Shown piece after piece: positions 1-6,849 of a stretch of DNA of 7,132 bases. Positions within the stretch are counted from its first letter, which is position 1; each line of letters begins with the position of its first letter. A program made the translations under genes and the position numbers. The DNA lies in assembly GCA_024206195.1 (NCBI GenBank), contig JAAGZO010000127.1, positions 1-7,132 of the forward strand, given 5' to 3'. The stretch comes from a bacterium (GTDB lineage Archaea > Nanoarchaeota > Nanoarchaeia > Woesearchaeales > UBA10216). The notes beneath the pieces were generated by a model, which saw nothing but the letters and a program-made list of their open reading frames with translations, was not told the origin of the DNA and made no database searches.

Positions 1-2580
1 CTTATCTAAAATGTAATTAGACTTCTCATAGCCTAACGCCTTTAAAGTCTTGTAGTATTTTTCTTCACCTACCAGTTTTTTTAGTTCTCCCATACGTTTA
101 AGATACCCGTAATTGCTGGTAGTGGGTCGCTTGGATTTAACGGGGTTTACGTTTTCTGCCGGAATAATAAACTCGACACCTTCAGGAGTTTTATTCTTTT
201 TAAATCCCTGTGTTAGTAATTTCCCCATTAAGTTTCTGTTATTTCCATCATGTAAAGTGTCTTTTTTGAAAATAACCTTTGTTATAGCATTCCTTAAATG
301 TTTTCCCGTCACTCCCATTGGAGAATCAATATTCTCACTAAACGCAATAAATTCTTCCAAACCACTTTTAGATGCAAATTCTAACCCTGGTTTTCCCTTG
401 TATTTCTTTAAGGTCGGTATGGAATCTTTTTTAAATTCAACTATTGGGTAAGCGTGTCCTTTTTGACTTCGTGCCATTATAGGATCACTTGCAAAAAACA
501 TATCGCCATAGTTTAAATTAAGTTTATTTAAAATGTTTTCTATTGCTGGTTGATCCATCTGTCTGTAAATTTTTGTCAGGTCTTTTGTAAACAACTCCCC
601 TGACTTGGGATATATTTCACTTTGCTGCTGGTTTAGTTTTACGTTAAATCTTTTTGCAATTTTGTTTTCTATCTCTCTATGTACGGCCTTGTCTGATCTC
701 CACCAATATTCATTTCCTTTATTATCATAAGTTGTCCTCGTTGCAGGGTCTGTCACTTTAGGGTAGTCTTTTAAATATTCCTTTTTTATTTGTTTAATAT
801 CTTGATATGTAGGATTTTTTATAACTTCTACATTTTCACCGGAAATTTTTTCATAAAAAACTTCATGCGTTTTCGGTTCAGCCTTCGCTGCTTTAGGCAT
901 TTCCGGTTTAGGTGTTTCCGGTTTAGGTGTTTCTGCTCTAACCGCTGCTACCTTCGGCTCGAAGTCAACTACTGGTCCGCTTTCGTATTCCTGTCGTTCG
1001 TATGCCTGCTGGCGTTCTTTCTCTTCTTTTATTAAGTCTCTAACCCATTTGTCTACGGTTGATTCGTTTTGAGGGATTTCCTTCTCAACCTTCTTCATTA
1101 CTTTAGATATTGCTAATTTAGATTCATGGTACTTACCCATGAGTTGAGGGTCCATAAAAGATTGCGGGTCTTTGAAGAACTCGTTTGCTTTAATCTCCCC
1201 TTCCATAATACCCTGAGAGATTGTATTCGCTTGTTGATTGGTGGTTTCTTCTATCCCTTCCCTTTTTACTGCTTTCTTTATGTCTTTAGGAATAGGCTTT
1301 TTAACAAGTTTCCTTCCATTGTATACAGTTGCTTTGACAGGTGGCTTTTCCCCGAACATTCTTGTCTGAGGTCCTTTGTAACTGAAATCAACATTTTGCT
1401 TGTTTTGTTTATGATAAGGCCCTATCTTGTATGGTGGTTTAGGCGGGAGAAACATTTGTTTCTGAGGCCCCTGATAAGAGAAATCTACATTTGGTTTCTC
1501 AAAATTTCGATTCTCCATTTGTCTTTCAAACTGTTCTATAAAGGGTAACTTGCCCCTTCTCAGCATTACTGATTCCTGCGGTGTTGGTGTGAACTCTATC
1601 TTCTCTATAATCTTGGGTAATTGTTCCGCAGGTATAGCGTTAAATTCTTCCTGAGTCATCGAGTCTTTAATCTTTTTAACTACCTGTTCAGGGTGTCTGC
1701 CTGTTGCTTCGTATATTTTCTTGAAAGATTTAGCTATCGGGAACGCTGCTCCTTTGAGGATTCCAAGCGTCATTGCTGCGTGAAGGAAGTCTTTTGCTTC
1801 GGGGATTCTGCCTTCCATTGCTGAACCGGCTGCGACCATTGTACCAATCTCTAAAGGTGACTTACTCTTTTTGAGTAAACTCTTAACCGCTGGTGATACT
1901 GCTTTACCCGCAAGGAAGTCTACGGCTTTTCCCATGCCTCCCATTAGCATACCGGTATTCAATCCTTTAATCGTTTCAGTGGCAGCACCTTTCATCCTGT
2001 CGTTGAGTGTGCCTAAATCTTCTATCCGTCCCTTCTGATAGGTGTCTGATAGAACCTTCTTAATCCCCGCCGGTAGTGCGAACGCCCCGCCTGCTGCAAC
2101 AAGAGGCCCTCCCGGACTGCCTAACATCGCCCCTGCTGTGTATAGCGGTATGTCTGCTCCTACTGAGGCTGCATCGAATAGAAGTTCCTGTGCTTTATTC
2201 TTAGGCGTGTAGGGTGTAGGCGGTCCGTAGATGTGTCCCATTGCTGAATGTTCCGCTCCCCTTTTTAAAGCGGTACCGGCTTCGTCTACTTGTAAATCAA
2301 CAGGCTTCTGACCTTTGGATAGACCAGTATAGCCAGGCACTAAAATATCACTGACATCCTGCATCCATTTTTCTTTAGGCTCAGGTGCGGATAGTTTACG
2401 CCTGCTTTCAAATTCTAACGCTTTCTTGAAGTAGGCTTTTCTTACCTGTTCAATAGGTGCTTTGTCCTTTTTCGCCTGCGGTAGAATAACCTCGTTGAAG
2501 TAACCTTCAATAGATTTCTTCCGTACTTCGGGAGTTGCCTCTCCGTACTTCTTGCTGTTAATTATTTTCTTTAGTGACAT
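1..2580 (-). CDS. Giant mosaic phage protein, candidate large ejection/polyvalent protein (first 860 aa, 3' end outside window)
   Basis: Translating from the ATG at 2580 gives 860 codons with no stop to the left edge, so the gene continues beyond the window. It begins directly after the previous TAA (TAA|ATG) with no clear ribosome site, suggesting reinitiation. Layout: residues 1-60, a charged helical head (SIEGYFNEVILPQ, QVRKAYFKKALEFE); three Gly/Ala-rich hydrophobic segments at about 132-178, 201-226 and 244-288, possible membrane or channel helices; a repeated 13-residue motif at 365-377 and 397-409; a charged helix at about 515-537; a Pro/Lys linker at 550-563; a module with an R-x3-D-x2-GN-x-Y-x-W-x6-H pattern at 615-634; then an alpha/beta region at about 640-815 with FFASDPIMARSQKGHAYPIVEF and GVEFIIPAENV. 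T7 gp16 (1318 residues) and P22 gp16 (609) are the functional comparison. The role as ejection protein carrying a C-terminal cargo domain is inference; large polyvalent phage proteins are the best match by architecture. Confidence 0.65.
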   Translation of the reverse strand, partial: MSLKKIINSKKYGEATPEVRKKSIEGYFNEVILPQAKKDKAPIEQVRKAYFKKALEFESRRKLSAPEPKEKWMQDVSDILVPGYTGLSKGQKPVDLQVDEAGTALKRGAEHSAMGHIYGPPTPYTPKNKAQELLFDAASVGADIPLYTAGAMLGSPGGPLVAAGGAFALPAGIKKVLSDTYQKGRIEDLGTLNDRMKGAATETIKGLNTGMLMGGMGKAVDFLAGKAVSPAVKSLLKKSKSPLEIGTMVAAGSAMEGRIPEAKDFLHAAMTLGILKGAAFPIAKSFKKIYEATGRHPEQVVKKIKDSMTQEEFNAIPAEQLPKIIEKIEFTPTPQESVMLRRGKLPFIEQFERQMENRNFEKPNVDFSYQGPQKQMFLPPKPPYKIGPYHKQNKQNVDFSYKGPQTRMFGEKPPVKATVYNGRKLVKKPIPKDIKKAVKREGIEETTNQQANTISQGIMEGEIKANEFFKDPQSFMDPQLMGKYHESKLAISKVMKKVEKEIPQNESTVDKWVRDLIKEEKERQQAYERQEYESGPVVDFEPKVAAVRAETPKPETPKPEMPKAAKAEPKTHEVFYEKISGENVEVIKNPTYQDIKQIKKEYLKDYPKVTDPATRTTYDNKGNEYWWRSDKAVHREIENKIAKRFNVKLNQQQSEIYPKSGELFTKDLTKIYRQMDQPAIENILNKLNLNYGDMFFASDPIMARSQKGHAYPIVEFKKDSIPTLKKYKGKPGLEFASKSGLEEFIAFSENIDSPMGVTGKHLRNAITKVIFKKDTLHDGNNRNLMGKLLTQGFKKNKTPEGVEFIIPAENVNPVKSKRPTTSNYGYLKRMGELKKLVGEEKYYKTLKALGYEKSNYILDK
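901..933 (-). repeat. Perfect 15-bp tandem repeat encoding a Pro/Lys linker
   Basis: On the plus strand TTCCGGTTTAGGTGT occurs at 901-915 and again identically at 916-930, followed by TTC, the start of a third unit. In the giant gene this encodes E-T-P-K-P twice (residues 550-559) followed by EMPK. A period of 15 bp keeps frame, so the linker can lengthen or shorten without a frameshift. The stretch separates the Gly/Ala-rich N-terminal part from the low-GC C-terminal module. Confidence 0.85.
1354..1488 (-). repeat. Two copies of a 13-residue V-D-F-S-Y-x-G-P-Q-x-x-M-F motif in the giant protein
   Basis: Copy one (1450-1488, residues 365-377) reads VDFSYQGPQKQMF and copy two (1354-1392, residues 397-409) reads VDFSYKGPQTRMF, 32 residues apart. 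Both are preceded by Asn and followed within six residues by K-P-P-x-K. The DNA copies differ at several bases while the protein motif is kept, so the duplication is old or under selection. Short repeats of this kind in disordered regions are often binding motifs; the partner is unknown. Confidence 0.8.
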
Positions 2581-3633
2581 TTATTCGTATTTGCTCACAT
2601 AATCATCTGCGTCAAATCCGCTATCATCATCATACTTAACTTCCTGCTTTGTTTTCGGGTCAATTATAATGTATCTTCTATTGTCCCAGGGGATTTTAAT
2701 ACCTGACCATTCTTGCTTTGCTTTCCCAACCAATCGAATCGCATGGCCGTTTTTCGCTGCAATTTTCCTTAACTCCCCGACAAACAATTTCTGTTTTGCA
2801 AAAGGCTTATTGTTAAAATCATCTACCCACCTTACATCTTCTTCTCGTATCTGTGTTCTCTTTCTTGCTGTGTCGACATCCTTTGATATTGGTTCGTCCC
2901 TTTTCCATTCTCCTTCTGGACTAAACCCTTTAGGCACATGAACAGGTGCATCATTATAAGCTGTGTATAATCTGGATTTTTTACCGCCCGGTCCATAATA
3001 TCGCCAGTGCGATATTTTAGGCTTGTATGGTCTATGCCCTCTTCCTTCTAAATATTCTAACCGCTTTCTTTCATATTCTGTCATTCCTTCACCACCAAAA
3101 GGCTCTACCCTCTCGTTCCTCGGCATATAGGAATTGGCTACTTTAAGTTTCCTGTTGTACTTGTCGATTACTGCTGTTCTTTCCTCTTGAGTTAAGGGTC
3201 TTCTCCTTGTTACTTGTTGGGGTCTCATAGGGGGAAAGTATTGTTCTTGTTGAGACCGATTTTGCTGTAGCCACTGGTTGTATTTGTTTAAATCGAGTTG
3301 TCGATTGTCGTCTTTGTGCTGGTCTAAAAACTCGTTGTAGCGTTCTCTGGACGGTTCCATCTTTCGTGACGGTGTACCGTAATCGGGAAAGTTCTCCCTC
3401 TTCGTCATGTTGCCTTGAAGGTCTCCGAACACATCTTCTTCACCTACAGGAACGCCCATGAGTTCGTCATAAAGGCCCTTTTCTAATTCGCCTACTTTAC
3501 TGGCGTACTTTCTTCGCCTGTAAGCGTTTCCGAACGATTCCATCCCCTGTCCGAGTTGAGCAGCACCCCGCATTAAAGCGTTTGCTGCCGCTATGTTAGA
3601 TCGATCCGGTTGTACTATAATGTGTCTTGCCAT
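2581..3633 (-). CDS. Hypothetical phage protein, candidate mid-size ejection protein (350 aa)
   Basis: I do not recognise a named family. The ATG at 3633 follows a GGAGGA (3639-3644) by five bases and overlaps the previous stop (TAATG). Residues 10-35 are an Ala/Gly-rich amphipathic helix candidate (NIAAANALMRGAAQLGQGM). Residues 36-165 are highly charged and Gln/Arg-rich, with low-complexity stretches such as WLQQNRSQQEQ and a VTRRRPLTQEERT segment. Residues 200-248 hold an aromatic stretch (HWRYYGPGG) and a short module TAYNDAPVHVPKGFSPEGEW. Residues 268-335 look like a compact alpha/beta end domain: helix FAKQKLFVGELRKIAAKNG, then strands around IRLVG, GIKIPW and RRYIIIDP. The C-terminus is acidic (DDDSGFDADD). 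No membrane segment or enzyme motif is evident. The size and place between a small hydrophobic-tailed protein and a giant protein suggest an internal virion protein; this is inference. Confidence 0.6.
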   Translation of the reverse strand: MARHIIVQPDRSNIAAANALMRGAAQLGQGMESFGNAYRRRKYASKVGELEKGLYDELMGVPVGEEDVFGDLQGNMTKRENFPDYGTPSRKMEPSRERYNEFLDQHKDDNRQLDLNKYNQWLQQNRSQQEQYFPPMRPQQVTRRRPLTQEERTAVIDKYNRKLKVANSYMPRNERVEPFGGEGMTEYERKRLEYLEGRGHRPYKPKISHWRYYGPGGKKSRLYTAYNDAPVHVPKGFSPEGEWKRDEPISKDVDTARKRTQIREEDVRWVDDFNNKPFAKQKLFVGELRKIAAKNGHAIRLVGKAKQEWSGIKIPWDNRRYIIIDPKTKQEVKYDDDSGFDADDYVSKYE

Positions 3634-4388
3634 TACATTCCTCCACCGTAGATAGAACCTACCCCTTGAAGTACGCTACCACCCGCACCCATCATACCAG
3701 CTAAAGGTCCCATGAAATTAGCTGCATCCGAAGGCCCAGGGGGTGTTGTTGTAACTGTCGGGTCTTGTCCCATCATCATCTGCTGATACATCATCTGCGC
3801 TCTCATCTGAGGATCGAGCTGTGGCATCATTCCTAAAGCCTGCATTTGTCCCTGCATATTCATATTGGCTGAGTGTTGTTGAAGGTTCTGGTTTCTAAGG
3901 GTGTTCTGCCACATTAAGTTCCCTCTCTGCTGATCTAATCCGCTGTAAAGGTCTTCGTAGCCTCTTCGCTCCTGTTCCATTCTATGCCCTGAGTGAACGT
4001 TTCCTACGTTCTCCAACCATGCGGGTCGTGTAGTATTTTCGTATTGTCTTACCGCAGGGTTGTGTAGTGTTGATTGATAGTAATCTTCTACCTGTCCCTG
4101 ATCCATTCCTTGAGGGCCACCTTGATAAGAGTTACCCATTAAAGCGTTGTTCATTGCATATTCAGAGTTTGCCTGATAAGGGCTTGTCTGTCCTGCCTGT
4201 TGTTGTAGTTGCCCCATGTACGCCTGCTGTTGTTGGAATTGAACCATGTCCCAGGGTGACATTTCATGCTCTGTAGGGGACGATTCAAACTGACCCTTAA
4301 TCGGATAGTGCATACCATAACCTACCGGATTTGCCCACCCCCATTTATCTTCTTTAAAACTGTCTTTAAAATCTCCCCAACCGCTCAT
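3633..4388 (-). CDS. Gln/Met-rich virion protein, candidate small ejection protein (251 aa)
   Basis: I cannot assign a named family. About 35 of 251 residues are Gln and about 25 are Met. Residues 50-70 contain FQQQQ and LQQQ runs. Residues 103-160 form the most conserved-looking part: a YENTTRPAWLENVGN..SGHR..QERRG segment leading into a predicted helix ending LDQQRGNLM. This resembles the 'y.n...P...e.f...G...S..r' pattern I associate with small phage proteins encoded after the stabilization protein. Residues 163-207 are a Gln/Met helix or coil. A TTTPPGP linker (213-219) leads to a glycine-rich hydrophobic tail (224-251) ending YGGGM, which could insert into membrane. No signal peptide or catalytic motif is visible. 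It starts 9 bp after the nozzle gene, with that gene's TAG inside its ribosome site, and overlaps the next gene by one base (TAATG). Ejection protein is my inference; tail assembly factor is the alternative. Confidence 0.6.
   Translation of the reverse strand: MSGWGDFKDSFKEDKWGWANPVGYGMHYPIKGQFESSPTEHEMSPWDMVQFQQQQAYMGQLQQQAGQTSPYQANSEYAMNNALMGNSYQGGPQGMDQGQVEDYYQSTLHNPAVRQYENTTRPAWLENVGNVHSGHRMEQERRGYEDLYSGLDQQRGNLMWQNTLRNQNLQQHSANMNMQGQMQALGMMPQLDPQMRAQMMYQQMMMGQDPTVTTTPPGPSDAANFMGPLAGMMGAGGSVLQGVGSIYGGGM
3639..3644 (-). promoter_or_regulatory. Shine-Dalgarno for the 350-aa gene, inside the end of the 251-aa gene
   Basis: The minus strand reads GGAGGA, five bases, ATG. It also encodes the Gly-Gly before the final Met of the upstream protein, so the same bases serve as coding sequence and ribosome site. 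Confidence 0.75.
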
Positions 4389-4394
4389 AATATT

Positions 4395-4399
4395 CTCCT
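4395..4399 (-). promoter_or_regulatory. Shine-Dalgarno overlapping the nozzle stop codon
   Basis: The minus strand reads TAGGAGA: the TAG stop of the nozzle gene (4400-4398) provides the first bases of the AGGAG for the 251-residue gene, whose ATG follows six bases later at 4388. This supports the chosen start and suggests coupled translation. Confidence 0.75.
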
Positions 4400-6176
4400 A
4401 TATTCCTGCGCTCTCAAAGCCTATTCTGAGGCTTTCCAAGGCAAATTCTGAACCGCTTACGTTCTCAATCCTGAACCTTGCCTTGCGTCCTCTTCTAAGC
4501 CAGTTCTGAGTGTGTTCGTAAATTAGTTCTGCTGTGTTCTGTGCTACTATAACTGCATCTGACCAGGTCGTGCCTGAGTCAATTGATGTGCTTATCTGAA
4601 TACTTCCCGAACCGTCCTCTAAGGTTAAAGCAGTCTCCAATAACTTAAAAGCCTGGTTGTATTCGTTAAGGTCGAAATCTTTAGTCTCAATAAACGCTAC
4701 TATGTCCGTACCGTTGTCGTCTGCTGTCTCGTAGTTCATGTCGTAGATTAGACCGTTCTCGTCACCGAATACCTGTGTAGGTCTTTCAGAAGTTGATACT
4801 GACCATACCCCTAAATACGCAGCCCATGTCCCTACTGCATCGTCCCAAGATGTAATGTCTATGGTTGTTCTCATTCCGTTACAGGTAATAGTGTCTGCAA
4901 ATTCCCATATCGTCCATTGTTTCGTTTTATAATTGTAGCAGTATATCTTGTTCGGTTCTGTTGCTGTTCCGCTTACTACTGCCAGGCAGTAAAGGTATTC
5001 TTCTCTTAAAGCAAAAGCAAAGTTTTTGTAATGATAATAATCATTCTGGTTTAAGATAATATCCTGTACCATTTCCCCGCCGACCGGAACGCATTGAAAG
5101 CCGTTGAATACATAAAGATTATCTTCCCCCTGAAAAATCATAAATTCACCGAAGTTGACTATTGTTTTACTGTTGGGGCATCCTATCCCCTTTATCTTGT
5201 CCTGTGCGAACTGGAACGCAGGAGAAGAAAGACCTGTAAATCTGCATTCGATAATCGAGTCTTTTTTAAATACATAAAGCCTCTGCTTGAACGTGACCAT
5301 GCCTGTAATCTCACCACCTTGAACGAGGTCTGCGTAAGAAGCACTCCCTGTCGCCCATTCCTGCGGGTCTGTTCTTGCTGACCAGTAAACACTCTGCGGG
5401 TAGTTAGTCGCACCGCTTATTACCCATCCGAAAAGTAAATGGTCGTGATAAGATACTATGTACTTGCCGAATACGTCTGTTCCGCTTATTGCTGTGTCAA
5501 GCTGTTCTAACTGGTCTGCTCCATCGTAATAAAGAACGTAGTTATCAACATCACCGTTAAGGCAGTTGGTAACAACCGCTACCTTTTCAGCATCACCTGA
5601 CCAGTCCTCTATGGCAAAAGTCATATCGAAAAAGGCAGAATCCCCCATGTTGAAGCATTTGCGGATAACATAAGTAACCGCAGTAACACTCGGACCGTCT
5701 TCCGCAAGTGTGCATATAGTGGTCGAATCAAAACTCTCCACCTCGTACCATGTAGTTACTGCGTTAAGATCGGTTGTACTGAATCCTATATAATACTGAT
5801 TATCAGGCCATGTCGAATCCCATGTAGCCGAAGAAACGGTAACAGTCCTGTCCCCTGTACCCGAAGTCGTTACGTTATTAGCGTTGACTACCGGAGTTAT
5901 AAATTTCCATGTCGAACCACTGAGGGCGTAAGCGTCCTGTGCGGTAAAGACAAGGATGTCAAATACCCCGCTTCTTAACCTGTCATACTGCCTGATTAGT
6001 TTAACCGAACCGTTCAATGGTACATTAGTACCAAACTCTTCATATCCCCACCTGTTCCTGACCTTTCCTTCTTTGAAGATAATATTTTCTCCATCTGAAA
6101 GTTTATCATCCGGTAAGACACGGGGGTGAACAGATGTGTTAATCCCGTTAAACTGTGGTATAAATTGTGTTTTCAT
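4398..6176 (-). CDS. P22 gp10-like stabilization / tail nozzle beta-propeller protein
   Basis: This 592-residue protein probably forms the tail hub or nozzle that closes the head after packaging and holds the fibres. The N-terminus (residues 5-48) fits the family pattern FNGINT..HPR.LPDDKLSDGENI, then KVRNRWGYEEFG. Repeated beta segments resembling propeller blades follow: 241-274 (YHDHLLFGWV, SVYWSARTDPQEW), 292-315 (FKQRLYVFKKDSI), 333-373 (SKTIVNFGEFMIFQGEDNLYVFNG) and 393-426 (YNYKTKQWTIWEF). Residues about 97-172 look like an inserted small beta-barrel. The C-terminus (525-590) is a beta-sandwich-like region starting SIQISTSIDSGTTW. It is longer than P22 gp10 (about 470 residues), partly through the insert. 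The ATG overlaps the upstream stop as ATGA with only AAAGG next to it, so translation is probably coupled. I infer the function from these patterns and gene order; a T7 gp12-type nozzle is the close alternative. Confidence 0.75.
   Translation of the reverse strand: MKTQFIPQFNGINTSVHPRVLPDDKLSDGENIIFKEGKVRNRWGYEEFGTNVPLNGSVKLIRQYDRLRSGVFDILVFTAQDAYALSGSTWKFITPVVNANNVTTSGTGDRTVTVSSATWDSTWPDNQYYIGFSTTDLNAVTTWYEVESFDSTTICTLAEDGPSVTAVTYVIRKCFNMGDSAFFDMTFAIEDWSGDAEKVAVVTNCLNGDVDNYVLYYDGADQLEQLDTAISGTDVFGKYIVSYHDHLLFGWVISGATNYPQSVYWSARTDPQEWATGSASYADLVQGGEITGMVTFKQRLYVFKKDSIIECRFTGLSSPAFQFAQDKIKGIGCPNSKTIVNFGEFMIFQGEDNLYVFNGFQCVPVGGEMVQDIILNQNDYYHYKNFAFALREEYLYCLAVVSGTATEPNKIYCYNYKTKQWTIWEFADTITCNGMRTTIDITSWDDAVGTWAAYLGVWSVSTSERPTQVFGDENGLIYDMNYETADDNGTDIVAFIETKDFDLNEYNQAFKLLETALTLEDGSGSIQISTSIDSGTTWSDAVIVAQNTAELIYEHTQNWLRRGRKARFRIENVSGSEFALESLRIGFESAGI
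5661..5888 (-). other. Inserted small beta-barrel module in the nozzle protein (residues ~97-172)
   Basis: The segment reads as a self-contained run of short beta strands: a T-x-SGTG-x-x-TVTVSS-x-TW opening, a middle YEVESFDSTTICTLAEDG, and a closing TYVIRK. I recognise this G-x-x-TVT ... Y-x-V-x-S-x-x-S-x-T-x-x-TL ... Y-x-I-x-R arrangement as a module recurring in otherwise different phage structural proteins. Its boundaries are estimated by eye. In the virion it could decorate the nozzle or contact a fibre; that is inference. Confidence 0.5.
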
Positions 6177-6805
6177 CCTTTGTAAATTACGAACATTGTA
6201 TATGGTATAGTTGATACTGCTGAATCTCTCGTTATAGTCATATCAGTATCATCCCAATCAATCCGAATCAAACCAGCTACCCCCGACAAATCGGTATAAG
6301 TAACTTTGGTACTCGCTAAGGCCCATCGGGGAATAACACTGACTATTGTATCGTTTGTGTACGGATTAGCAAGGCCATGCGCTCCGCTATTAAAAAAATA
6401 CCCTGCATTGATTGTAATCGAAATCTCTGTCGACAGTAGCATTGTTCCGTCTGCCATCCATCCGTGAATCCAGTCCGACCCGCTTTTAGTTGCCGTATAG
6501 CCGGTCTCTGTTAACTTAATAACACTCCCACTATCATCTTCATAATAAAGTTCGGTATGTCCGCCTGAGTCCTTCGTGTAGACAAAACCCTTGTTGGCTA
6601 CGTTAGCAGGGTCGCTTGCGAGTTCTTTAAGAGTGACTTTGTTGTGTTCGCCGTCATCATTAGTTGTGCCTGCGTTTCCCCATTCGTGGTCTATTTGCAT
6701 ACGTTCGCTATCATCACCTTTGAAGTTTCGTATCGCAGCCGCACCGTCACTTACATTGTCCGAATTAGCAGGATCAGTTTCATCCCATGCTCTTGTAAAA
6801 GCCAT
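6173..6805 (-). CDS. Tail-fibre-like structural protein (210 aa)
   Basis: I place the start at the ATG at 6805 because a perfect AAGGAGG (6812-6818) lies 6 nt upstream and the protein then opens MAFTRAWDETDPAN, an opening I recall from phage fibre-type proteins. An in-frame ATG at 6853 would add 16 residues (MKRIWKFLKILLRRLI), part of which is the ribosome site translated. Residues 1-43 carry the W-x-E-x-x-P-A and IRNFK..D..R..IDHEWG pattern. Residues 70-102 carry a FVYTKDSGGHTELYYEDDSG..IKLTETG pattern that I also associate with fibre proteins. Residues 110-210 are beta-rich and end in DDTDMTITRDS..STIPYTMFVIYKG, plausibly a receptor-binding or trimerising tip. There is no signal peptide or membrane segment in the 210-residue form. 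It sits between a collar protein and the nozzle-like protein, and its TGA overlaps the next ATG (ATGA). Enzymatic motifs are absent. The exact structural position is inference. Confidence 0.75.
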   Translation of the reverse strand: MAFTRAWDETDPANSDNVSDGAAAIRNFKGDDSERMQIDHEWGNAGTTNDDGEHNKVTLKELASDPANVANKGFVYTKDSGGHTELYYEDDSGSVIKLTETGYTATKSGSDWIHGWMADGTMLLSTEISITINAGYFFNSGAHGLANPYTNDTIVSVIPRWALASTKVTYTDLSGVAGLIRIDWDDTDMTITRDSAVSTIPYTMFVIYKG

Positions 6806-6811
6806 TATCAG

Positions 6812-6818
6812 CCTCCTT
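6812..6818 (-). promoter_or_regulatory. Strong Shine-Dalgarno that decides the start of the 210-aa gene
   Basis: The minus strand reads AAGGAGG, then six bases, then ATG at 6805. It is the best ribosome site in the window and favours the internal ATG over the in-frame ATG at 6853, which has only a GAGG (6859-6862) five bases upstream. Confidence 0.85.
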
Positions 6819-6849
6819 AATAATATTTTGAGAAATTTCCATATTCGTT

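Noticed and set aside
113..1824. Several plus-strand open frames of 67-140 codons (113-451, 790-1035, 1126-1548, 1621-1824)
   Set aside because: They lie antisense to the uninterrupted 860-codon frame. Their proteins are dominated by Phe, Cys, Arg and Leu, as expected for the reverse of Lys/Glu-rich coding sequence, and I see no convincing phage-like motifs in them.
1..2580. Frameshift or pseudogene in the giant gene at the GC shift
   Set aside because: The frame reads through from 2580 to 1 without a stop, and both sides keep coherent protein composition.
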